A stretch of 64,000 nt of DNA from Rivularia sp. PCC 7116. GTDB lineage: Bacteria; Cyanobacteriota; Cyanobacteriia; Cyanobacteriales; Nostocaceae. Location of the stretch: contig NC_019678.1 of the NCBI RefSeq assembly GCF_000316665.1, positions 4,216,001 through 4,280,000 on the forward strand, given 5' to 3'. Below are positions 36,834 through 43,833 of the stretch, in pieces (position 1 is the stretch's first letter; the number at the start of each line of letters is the position of its first letter). The notes beneath the pieces are model-generated. The model searched no databases. It was not told the DNA's origin and worked only from the letters and a program-made list of their open reading frames with translations. The translations under genes were made by a program, and so were the position numbers.

Positions 36834-37300
36834 ATGAAGATAATCAGACAAGAATTGCTTTAAAAATTGAAGGAAAAATTCGTCAAGCTGAAGATGATTT
36901 GGTTAAAGCTATTGTAGATGCTTTAAGAGATAGTGAATATCTGAAATCGGGTGATAAAAAGTTAGAAGAATCGCAGTTTAACAACTTACTTAGAGTTGCA
37001 GATACTAGCGAAAGTCCGGAAGTAATTAAAAATTTTATTTTCTATCAAGTTGGTAGGGATGAAAAATGGGGTAGAGGTAAAAAATCTTTAGCTGCAAAGA
37101 TTGTTAACGATATTGATGGAAATTTACAAAACAAAGCTTCAGAAATAGCCAAAGAAGCTTTTACAGGAGAAGTTCCTAAAGAAGAAATCAAAAAAATCCA
37201 GATGCAGTTAATTAGACTTTATCTTGGTTATGGTTCTCGTTATTTAAAATATTTGAATACTGTCAACGACCCGAAAAATAAATCTACTGCAATTATTTAA
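36830..37300 (+). CDS. Putative small subunit (Cas11/Csm2-like)
   Basis: This 156-aa, almost entirely helical, charged protein begins MNEDNQTRIALKIEGKIRQA. Size, helicity and position between Csx10 and the Csm3-like RAMPs suggest the Cas11-type small subunit that lines the target strand. Sequence similarity to Csm2 is not obvious by eye. I use ATG 36830, which overlaps the csx10 stop (ATGA); the longer frame from 36791 lies inside csx10. The C-terminal half has an amphipathic helix pair (EEIKKIQMQLIRLYLGYGSR). Confidence 0.65.
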   Translation: MNEDNQTRIALKIEGKIRQAEDDLVKAIVDALRDSEYLKSGDKKLEESQFNNLLRVADTSESPEVIKNFIFYQVGRDEKWGRGKKSLAAKIVNDIDGNLQNKASEIAKEAFTGEVPKEEIKKIQMQLIRLYLGYGSRYLKYLNTVNDPKNKSTAII

Positions 37301-37332
37301 AAGTTATGCAGTGAATTAAAAGTGAATGAATT

Positions 37333-38211
37333 ATGAGTGAATTAATTATGTTTGATAAATTTAAAAATCGTCTTGAATTGACGGGAATTTTAACAACTGT
37401 AACTGCATTACGGATTAGTGCTGGTCGTTCCAGCGAACCCATCGGTTCAGATTTACCTGTAGTAAAAGATGCATTAAATCAACCGCTGATACCCGGTGCT
37501 AGTTTTAAAGGAGCAATGCGATCGCGATTAGAAAGTTTTCTCCGGGGGATTAATCAGAATTGGGCTGAAGACCCAGCAGAATTTACCAGTAAAGCCCGAA
37601 ATGAAACTATTAAGGGACTTAAAGAAAAATACAAGGAAGATGATAAAGCTTTAACAAACGCAATTTTAAACCAAACCGATTTAGTTTCTCGTTTGTTTGG
37701 TTCTCCTTGGATAGCAAGTAAATTTCAAGTCAGAGATTTAACGGTAGTCAAAGATACTTGGTTTAATCAGTATCAAGAACGTGACGGAGTAGCAATCGAA
37801 CGGGATACTGAAACCGCTGGGAGTGGAAAACTGTATGATTTTCAAGTCGTACCAGCAGGAACAGAATTTGATTTTAAAGCCGTAGTAGAAAATTCAGAAT
37901 CTTGGGAAAGAGGTTTATTAATGATTGGTTTGCATCAATTTGAATCCGAGCAAATCACATTAGGAGGAGGAAGTTCTCGGGGTTTGGGTGTTGTGAGTTT
38001 GGAATTAAATAAAATGCAGTGGTTTGACAGTGAAGGTGATGCTAAAAAGCTTTTAGAATATATGGAAAATCAAGTTAATCAAACGATGGGTGATTATCAA
38101 TATAGCACTCAAGAAGATATAGATATATTAAAACGTGAATGGAGCGAACATTTAATTAATCATTTGTATACCGAGTTGGATAAAGCTGTTGTTAAACAAC
38201 CTAGTAATTAA
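37333..38211 (+). CDS. Cas7-type RAMP protein (Csm3/Csx7-like) with conserved Asp
   Basis: This 292-aa RAMP reads GRSSEPIGSDLPVVKDALNQ, then PLIPGASFKGAMRSRLE, and ends with GGGSSRGLGVVSLEL. Asp40 in GSDLPVVKD matches the catalytic Asp of Csm3, so this is probably a second RNA-cutting backbone subunit. The DRDTETA-like segment (GVAIERDTETAGSGKLYDFQ) is typical of Csm3/Csx7 family members. A 32-bp gap separates it from the small-subunit gene. After it the operon is interrupted by an 80-bp palindromic element. Confidence 0.85.
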   Translation: MSELIMFDKFKNRLELTGILTTVTALRISAGRSSEPIGSDLPVVKDALNQPLIPGASFKGAMRSRLESFLRGINQNWAEDPAEFTSKARNETIKGLKEKYKEDDKALTNAILNQTDLVSRLFGSPWIASKFQVRDLTVVKDTWFNQYQERDGVAIERDTETAGSGKLYDFQVVPAGTEFDFKAVVENSESWERGLLMIGLHQFESEQITLGGGSSRGLGVVSLELNKMQWFDSEGDAKKLLEYMENQVNQTMGDYQYSTQEDIDILKREWSEHLINHLYTELDKAVVKQPSN

Positions 38212-38220
38212 AATTATATA

Positions 38221-38300
38221 GGTTCGTAGTTGCGCTACTCTGCGAGAAAGCTTCGCTTACAGCGCCAACAATATTTGGCGCTAAAGCGCAACTACGAACC
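38221..38300. repeat. 80-bp nested palindrome inserted in the cas operon
   Basis: The outer arms GGTTCGTAGTTGCGCT (38221-38236) and AGCGCAACTACGAACC (38285-38300) are exact 16-bp reverse complements; an inner hairpin AGCGCCAA/TTGGCGCT (38261-38268, 38275-38282) sits between. It occupies the gap between two RAMP genes and supplies in-frame codons that extend the next frame, which I do not accept as coding. It looks like a MITE or repetitive extragenic palindrome. Confidence 0.85.
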
Positions 38301-38328
38301 AAAAAATTACTTTCAATTAATCAAAATC

Positions 38329-39306
38329 ATGCACAAAAGATTTGTTAATCACTGCACTATTGAACTAAGTCTAATTCCCCAAGGAGCAATATTAATAAAA
38401 TCCGGTCAGGAAGATATTAATCCTAGCAAACCCAAGATGGAATTTGTTCAAACATTTCACTCTGGAGGAAGTTCCATTTATCTTCCCGGTAGTTCACTTA
38501 AAGGTGCTATCCGTTCCCATGCTGAACGAATTGTGAGAACTGTAGGTAGTGATAAACGTCCTACTGATTCAGATAGCAATCAACTTTGGGCTAATGACCC
38601 TTTAAATGATAAATACGAATATTTAAAAGACCAAAACAATAAAGATTTACCAGCTACAGAAATCTACAAAAAATCATCCTTCACCGACCAGATATTTGGT
38701 AATACCTCAATTGCTAGTCGGATTCGTATCGAAGATGCTTATCCTCAAGATAAAACCAAATTAAAAATCGAACAGCGTCACGGTGTAGCGATTGATAGAG
38801 TATTCGGTTCCGTTGCTGTGGGACCATTTGATTATGAAGTTTGTACGAGTGGAGAATTCCACACCAAAATCCATTTAAAAAACTTCTCTTTAGCCCAATT
38901 AGGTTTAGTTGGTTTAGTATTACGAGACTTAAATGAAGGTTGGTTTGCTATCGGTTTTGCAAAATCTCGCGGTTTGGGTAACGTCAAAATAAATTATCAC
39001 AAAGCAGTCGTTCAATACCCCGGTTGTAAATTAGAAGATAACCAAATAAAAGCTTTCGGAAAACAGCAAACTTGGTCAAATACAGCTTTACTCGGTGCTG
39101 GTGAATTTCTACAGGGAGAAAATGAAAACCCTTATAATTTCCCATTTCCAGATATTCAAAATACTTCTATCGAAGCCGAAAAAATGGAATTAAATTTTGG
39201 AACTCAATTAATCTGGAATAACGAAGGTGAAAAAACAGTTTCTAACTTATTCGAGCTTGCTGTGAATGAATGGAGTAAATTATTAACAGAGGGAGCAGCA
39301 GCATGA
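38329..39306 (+). CDS. RAMP-superfamily Cas7/Csm5-like protein
   Basis: I start at ATG 38329 (MHKRFVNHCTIELSLIPQGA, 325 aa); the 33 residues upstream are translated palindrome. The RAMP core is visible as YLPGSSLKGAIRSHAERIV and a C-terminal GFAKSRGLGNVKINYHKAV. RHGVAIDRVFGSVAVGPFD resembles the corresponding segment of the preceding RAMP, suggesting a common origin. The Csm3-type catalytic Asp is not clear here, so this may be a non-cutting or end-capping subunit (Csm5-like). The stop overlaps the next ATG (ATGA). Confidence 0.8.
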   Translation: MHKRFVNHCTIELSLIPQGAILIKSGQEDINPSKPKMEFVQTFHSGGSSIYLPGSSLKGAIRSHAERIVRTVGSDKRPTDSDSNQLWANDPLNDKYEYLKDQNNKDLPATEIYKKSSFTDQIFGNTSIASRIRIEDAYPQDKTKLKIEQRHGVAIDRVFGSVAVGPFDYEVCTSGEFHTKIHLKNFSLAQLGLVGLVLRDLNEGWFAIGFAKSRGLGNVKINYHKAVVQYPGCKLEDNQIKAFGKQQTWSNTALLGAGEFLQGENENPYNFPFPDIQNTSIEAEKMELNFGTQLIWNNEGEKTVSNLFELAVNEWSKLLTEGAAA

Positions 39307-39797
39307 GTTTCGTCGGATTTAAAAAAGTTTCATCTGCTGATGAACTCAAAGAATTATTAAATATATATTCTCAACAATCTCAACAGCAAAGCTATTATTT
39401 TTTACGTTGGTTAGATAGAGTTAGTGGAATTATCACCAACTTACCCGAAGACTTTTCTAATTCCGAAGGACAATTTTTTAATGCTGAATTAGAACTACGT
39501 TGGAAACCCGAAGGTAAAGGTTACAGCATTCTATTACTTCGTGCAAATAACCATCATCAAGACAGCGAATTAGGATTTAAAGAAATTGGAGGAGAATGGG
39601 AAGTATCTGAAGAACAAAACGCTTATTTCTATGGAGTTGATGAAAAAAAATTACCTACTAGATTTCCCAAAGGTTTCATTTACAAAAATCAACAGCAAGA
39701 GAACATCAAACCAAAAGATATTCCCTTAGCACAACGAAATTTTTTTAATAAACATACTGCTACAGTCCACTTTGTCGCTCTGACATTGAAAAACTGA
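39303..39797 (+). CDS. csx19: Csx19 candidate (type III-D accessory subunit)
   Basis: This 164-aa protein is translationally coupled to the RAMP upstream (ATGA overlap). It has a mixed strand pattern: an aromatic N-terminal YYFLRWLDRVSGIITNL, then ELELRWKPEGKGYSILLLRA, the motif NAYFYGVDEKKLPTRFPKGF and a final strand ATVHFVALTL. This resembles Csx19 (TIGR03984), found only in type III-D loci between RAMP genes. The assignment rests on length, pattern and neighbours; the family is poorly conserved. No catalytic motif is visible, so a structural role is likely. Confidence 0.6.
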   Translation: MSFVGFKKVSSADELKELLNIYSQQSQQQSYYFLRWLDRVSGIITNLPEDFSNSEGQFFNAELELRWKPEGKGYSILLLRANNHHQDSELGFKEIGGEWEVSEEQNAYFYGVDEKKLPTRFPKGFIYKNQQQENIKPKDIPLAQRNFFNKHTATVHFVALTLKN

Positions 39798-39821
39798 AAA
39801 TACCTAAAATCCAAAATTGAA

Positions 39822-40889
39822 ATGACTTTCAACCGTAATAATCCGAAAAATAATTATTCATCAAACAAAGATGAAATGGGTCCCAAACCCTACGAACTAA
39901 TTCCCTTTCCCAACAAACCAATTACTCCCAAATCTCCACCAAAACAAGGACACTCACAATATCTTCCCAATCATTTACATGGAACCTTATATCTAACATT
40001 ATTAGCCAGAACCTCGCTTCATGTTTCTACAGGTTCCGTAGTTATGGGTAGCGATATTGATGAAAAACCACCGCTGATAAAAACAATGGTAAGAACCCCT
40101 GATAATAAATTAATTATCCAAGGAAGTTCCATAAAAGGTTGTATTCGTTCTATATATGAAGCAATTACTAATAGTCGTTTAGGAGTTATTAGCAAAAAAT
40201 ACGAACAATCTTATCCCGAAGAACGTTTACCCAAAAAGAATAGTCAAAATCAACTTTGTCCCGCTAGTTTAGTATTTGGTGCTTCCGGTGAAGGATGGGG
40301 TTGGCAAAGCTTGATTGATTTTCAAGACGCAATTTGTGAAGAAACTAAATACACAGTTGGTTTTATTCCTAACCTATGGTCAGCACAACCTAAGAAACGA
40401 AAAGCTTATTTTAATAACGGTGAAACCGCTGGACGCAAATTTTACTATCACATGACCAGGGAAATAGATAAAGGTAAACGTGACGGTATTCCCATCCAGC
40501 AAATTAAACAAGCTTACTTTAAAACCCAAATCCAATTCCACAACTTACAACCGCAAGAATTAGGAACATTATTAGTAATATTAGGACAAGACAGCGAATA
40601 CCCTTTAGGATTAAAACTTGGTGGTGGTAAACCCATCGGAATGGGAACTATTACCATCGATATAACCAAAGCAAATATTTCTCAAAACCTTAATGATTTA
40701 CGTCAGCGTTATTCTTCCTACAGTACTTCATCTCAAACATTGACCGGAGATAAACTAAGTAATTTTATTCAAGAGAATATCAAAATAGCTCGTAAAAATT
40801 TAATTGAAAATACCCAACTACAAGCAATTTACGAAATATTGGGCTACGGAAAAAAAGAAATAACCCGTCAACCTTACGAACTATATTAA
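39822..40889 (+). CDS. RAMP-superfamily protein (TIGR03986-like)
   Basis: This 355-aa RAMP has an extended basic, proline-rich N-terminus (about 1-50), then HGTLYLTLLARTSLHVSTGS, IIQGSSIKGCIRSIYEAI and the C-terminal GGGKPIGMGTITIDI. Such large RAMPs occur as the last backbone or 3'-end subunit in III-D operons. Segments CPASLVFGASGEGWGWQSLI and GETAGRKFYYHM are typical inserts of the TIGR03986 group. The stop shares bases with the ATG of the next gene (TAATG), so the final gene of the operon is coupled to it. Confidence 0.78.
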   Translation: MTFNRNNPKNNYSSNKDEMGPKPYELIPFPNKPITPKSPPKQGHSQYLPNHLHGTLYLTLLARTSLHVSTGSVVMGSDIDEKPPLIKTMVRTPDNKLIIQGSSIKGCIRSIYEAITNSRLGVISKKYEQSYPEERLPKKNSQNQLCPASLVFGASGEGWGWQSLIDFQDAICEETKYTVGFIPNLWSAQPKKRKAYFNNGETAGRKFYYHMTREIDKGKRDGIPIQQIKQAYFKTQIQFHNLQPQELGTLLVILGQDSEYPLGLKLGGGKPIGMGTITIDITKANISQNLNDLRQRYSSYSTSSQTLTGDKLSNFIQENIKIARKNLIENTQLQAIYEILGYGKKEITRQPYELY

Positions 40890-41566
40890 TGGTACAAAAT
40901 ACAGATACTTTATCAGAAGAATCAATATTAAAAGAAGCAACATATCTTGCTAAAGCTCTTGTCAAAGAACAAAATTATATTGAACCAGGAAAAGATGGTA
41001 TTAGGAATGAACTTGATAAAATAGTTGATTACTTACGCTATACTATTAATCAAAATTCTTCAGAAACTATAAATCAAAATGATTCAAAAACAACATCTAA
41101 ATTTTTTGAATATTTAGAAAAGTCAGAAAAAGACGGAAAAACATTAAAGCGTAGCGATGTCACCATTGATTATTACAGCAGTATCAACAAAATCTGTAAA
41201 AAAGAACTCAATAATAAAAACTACAAACCTGAAAAAATTATCGAAATCCTCGCTTGGACATCTCGCTTAATACGCTACTACAAACTCGAACCTGAGCAAC
41301 AATTATTAGAAAGCGAACCATCCGCTCAGACGAACTCAGAACCCAGCAAAGAAAGTAGAATTTGGGAAATCGGAGAAGAAGTAGAAGCAGAAATAACCCT
41401 TATCAAAGGTAAGGAAATTACTTACAAAATTACTGACGATATCAAGCGTAAAATCAAAGAACCCAAGCATTATCAATCTCTCAAAGTTGAGCAAAAAGTG
41501 ATTGTTCAAATTACTGAGATTAGAGATAATCTTCCTAAAAAGGTGAAATTTGTTAGGTCTTTGTAA
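40889..41566 (+). CDS. Unknown last gene of the type III-D operon, 225 aa, possible C-terminal OB/S1-like domain
   Basis: The start codon overlaps the preceding stop (TAATG), so it belongs to the cas operon. Residues 1-145 are helical and charged with a low-complexity NQN/SET stretch; a short acidic linker (LLESEPSAQTNSEPSKES) follows. Residues about 155-225 show a beta-rich pattern: IWEIGEEVEAEITLIKGKEI, ITDDIKRKIKE and VEQKVIVQITEIRDNLPKKV, compatible with an S1/cold-shock-type RNA-binding fold. I do not recognise the family. A role as crRNP cofactor or RNA handler is inference from coupling and fold pattern. Confidence 0.7.
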   Translation: MVQNTDTLSEESILKEATYLAKALVKEQNYIEPGKDGIRNELDKIVDYLRYTINQNSSETINQNDSKTTSKFFEYLEKSEKDGKTLKRSDVTIDYYSSINKICKKELNNKNYKPEKIIEILAWTSRLIRYYKLEPEQQLLESEPSAQTNSEPSKESRIWEIGEEVEAEITLIKGKEITYKITDDIKRKIKEPKHYQSLKVEQKVIVQITEIRDNLPKKVKFVRSL

Positions 41567-41579
41567 TTGATGGTTTAAC

Positions 41580-41725
41580 CTCACCCCCTTCCCCTCTCCT
41601 TGTCAAGGAGAGGGGTGTTTTAGTTTCAACGATATTTACTAATAAAAAACTCTTGTAGGGTGTGTTAGATGCTCGACTATATTCATTGATAAGAAACAGC
41701 TTGAATATATCATCTAACGCACCAT
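41580..41725. repeat. Two dispersed repeats between the cas operon and array 2
   Basis: CCCCTCTCCTTGTCAAGGAGAGGGG (in two halves, 41591-41615) is a near-perfect hairpin that may terminate the cas transcript, although no T run follows. 41655-41725 is a copy of the GTAGGGTGTGTTAGA...TCTAACGCACCATA repeat. Confidence 0.65.
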
Positions 41726-41746
41726 AACTGATATTAATAGATGTAG

Positions 41747-41925
41747 CTTTTCATCCCCTTTCGGGGTTAAAGAATAAAAACGAATTTCCAAAGGGTTAGC
41801 AGTAACGAATGGCTAGCGTTTCCATCCCCTCTCGGGGTTAAAGAATCAAAACCCAACGAGTGGGTAAAAGCTACTGGTTAATCGGCGTTCGTTTCCATCC
41901 CCTCTCGGGGTTAAAGAATCAAAAC
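41747..41925 (-). CRISPR. CRISPR array 2: 3 repeats of 35 bp, 2 spacers
   Basis: Repeats are at 41747-41781, 41818-41852 and 41891-41925; spacers are 36 and 38 nt. The repeat variant begins GTTTCCATCCCCTCTCGGGG and ends TTAAAGAATCAAAAC, differing from array 1 at a few positions but keeping the ATGGAAAC tag on the minus strand. The leftmost repeat is the degenerate one (CTTTTCATCCCCTTTCGG), so the leader is on the right, as in array 1. Confidence 0.95.
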
Positions 41926-42170
41926 CCTACCCTTAGAAACCCTTACTATAACCAGCTTTCAAAACAGATTTTCGTGGGATAGCTAATTTAGGGTCAATAA
42001 ACCAAAATTTATCTACCATTTAACCAAATTTACCATCTTCAAAACCTTATATAGCAAGCCTTTTGTGGGATACAACGAAAGAATCAACGTTTCAGCTATT
42101 AACCTTATCCCACAAAACGGGAAACTAAATCTTAAATTTTCAAGGTACCGATTACGATGAATAATATACC
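41926..42170 (-). promoter_or_regulatory. Leader of CRISPR array 2
   Basis: About 245 bp homologous to the array 1 leader over its full length. It has two GTGGGATA copies (41974-41981, 42065-42072) and one inverted TATCCCAC (42106-42113), and ends CAAGGTACCGATTACGA. Confidence 0.8.
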
Positions 42171-42252
42171 AGATAAGTTATAAATTTTACAACTACTTCC
42201 AACTTTATTATTCAACAAAAAGAATCTACCCCCTCTTCCCCCTCTCTCTTAA

Positions 42253-42999
42253 TCAAACCATTTCCTCACCATAAGCAACATAAGCCGAATCAGCGACCCA
42301 ACCGATTAAAGTGACAACGCTATTCGCGGGTACGTAATATCTACTATTGGGTATATTCTCTATAGCATTAAACCGACCGCGAGCGTAAATGACTAAAACG
42401 GTTTCTGGTTTTAATAGCGGTAAAATTTCATTCACATGTGTTTCGACTTTCTTTTCTTTATCGTCTTGGGATAATTTAGAAAATTCCTGACCTTTATCAT
42501 CTTTATAATTTTGTAAGTCTAAAACGCAAACGTTACCGGATAATCTCTTCGGTGGATTGTGACGATTCCAGAAGAAAACGTCTCGAAATCCCCTTGCTTT
42601 AATTAATTTAAATTCTTTTGGCTCCATCGCGGAAGATGGTAGATAATAATCAACGTAAGTAAAAATAATCGCTTTTTCTCTATCTATACTTTTCCTCAAA
42701 CTTTGAACTTCGGTTTTAATCAAATTATCTACACGAGCTTCAACTTTCTGACTAATGATTTCTTCAGCTACCTTTTTCGCATCACTTAAATTCTTGCCGA
42801 AAACAAAGGTAATCCATGCTCCCAACACAGCGAATACAAATACAGCTAATTGAATTATAAACTTCAAAAAATCTAATTGGGTTTTCAGTAAAGTAACCGT
42901 ATCTACAGTTTCCTTTGGTGTTTGTGTTGGTGACGATGTTGTTGTCTGAGCAATGACATCCAATAATTGGGAATAATCAAATATAGAAAGTAAATCCAT
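42253..42999 (-). CDS. Membrane-anchored coiled-coil Rossmann-like protein, second candidate CRISPR effector
   Basis: In this 248-aa protein, a Ser/Thr/Pro-rich N-terminus is followed by a transmembrane helix (about 45-68, FIIQLAVFVFAVLGAWITFV), a charged helix (about 70-110) and an alpha/beta domain. Strands AIIFTYVDYYL, VCVLDLQNY and TVLVIYARGRFNAI are followed by YVPANSVVTLIGWV. The strand order and several patterns parallel the smaller protein at 31551-32093. It lies upstream of the array 2 leader on the same strand. It is divergent from an HD hydrolase gene with only 25 bp between starts. Membrane effector function is inference. Confidence 0.55.
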   Translation of the reverse strand: MDLLSIFDYSQLLDVIAQTTTSSPTQTPKETVDTVTLLKTQLDFLKFIIQLAVFVFAVLGAWITFVFGKNLSDAKKVAEEIISQKVEARVDNLIKTEVQSLRKSIDREKAIIFTYVDYYLPSSAMEPKEFKLIKARGFRDVFFWNRHNPPKRLSGNVCVLDLQNYKDDKGQEFSKLSQDDKEKKVETHVNEILPLLKPETVLVIYARGRFNAIENIPNSRYYVPANSVVTLIGWVADSAYVAYGEEMV

Positions 43000-43024
43000 A
43001 AATCAACTTGAACGCTTGAAATTT

Positions 43025-43603
43025 ATGATACTCAAACAACCCGCAAAATTAACAACCAAATTTGAACAAGCTCTAATTTACGCCACCCAACTACACGCAA
43101 ATCAAACCCGAAAAGTAGATAAAATTCCTTATATTTCTCATTTAATGTCAGTTTCGGCTTTAATTTTAGAAGCTGGTGGAACTGAAGATGAAGCGATAGC
43201 GGGATTATTACATGATGCCATTGAAGACCAAGGTGGTAAAGCAACTCGTGAAGAAATTCGTCAAAAATTTGGGGAAACGGTGGTGGAAATAGTTGATGGC
43301 TGTACGGAAACTGATATTACACCGAAACCACCTTGGAAAGAGCGCAAAATTGATTATATAGAAAACATTCGCAAGGGTTCGGATTCTGTAAAATTGGTAT
43401 CCTTCGCTGATAAATTACATAATGCTAGAAGTCTTTTGATTGGATATCGGAATAAAGGGGATAAATTATGGGATTATTTCAGCGGTAGTAAGGAAGATAA
43501 ATTATGGTTTTATGGGGAGTTATTGGAGATTTATCAGCAGAGTTGCGATAATTTTATGACTGTGGAGTTGGAGCGGATTCTGGAGGAGCTTGGTAATCAT
43601 TGA
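43025..43603 (+). CDS. HD-domain hydrolase, small alarmone hydrolase-like (RelA/SpoT HD)
   Basis: This 192-aa, stand-alone HD domain has metal ligands in KIPYISHLMSVSALILEAGG (His), GLLHDAIEDQGG (His-Asp) and SFADKLHNARSLL (Asp). The pattern matches the ppGpp hydrolase half of RelA/SpoT proteins. Such single-domain enzymes hydrolyse (p)ppGpp or related nucleotides. I prefer ATG 43025 to TTG 43016. It diverges from the membrane-Rossmann gene of the CRISPR flank, so shared control is possible; action on CRISPR signal nucleotides would be speculation. Confidence 0.85.
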   Translation: MILKQPAKLTTKFEQALIYATQLHANQTRKVDKIPYISHLMSVSALILEAGGTEDEAIAGLLHDAIEDQGGKATREEIRQKFGETVVEIVDGCTETDITPKPPWKERKIDYIENIRKGSDSVKLVSFADKLHNARSLLIGYRNKGDKLWDYFSGSKEDKLWFYGELLEIYQQSCDNFMTVELERILEELGNH

Positions 43604-43619
43604 AGAACCTCACCCCCGA

Positions 43620-43800
43620 TTTAACTGCGTTAAATCTCCCCTCTCCTTATTAAGGAGAGGGGTTTAAAAATTCCCCTCTCCTTGACAAGGAGAGGGGTTA
43701 GGGGTGAGGTTAAATCCCATCTTCCTTGACAAGGAGAGGGGTTAGGGGTGAGGTTAAATCCCCTCTTCCTTCACAAGGAGGTTATGGGTGAGGTTCAATT
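43620..43800. repeat. Tandem CTCTCCTTGACAAGGAGAGG repeats
   Basis: Three to four imperfect tandem copies of a hairpin unit (CCTTGACAAGG core, followed by GGGGTTAGGGGTGAGGTTAA) lie between the HD hydrolase and cas6. The same hairpin occurs once at 41591-41615. Confidence 0.75.
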
Positions 43801-43833
43801 CCCCAAGAGGATAAAATCACGTAAAATTTAATT

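Noticed and set aside
38230-38328. 33-codon N-terminal extension of the RAMP gene at 38329
   Set aside because: The codons are translated palindrome sequence; the family-like protein begins at ATG 38329.
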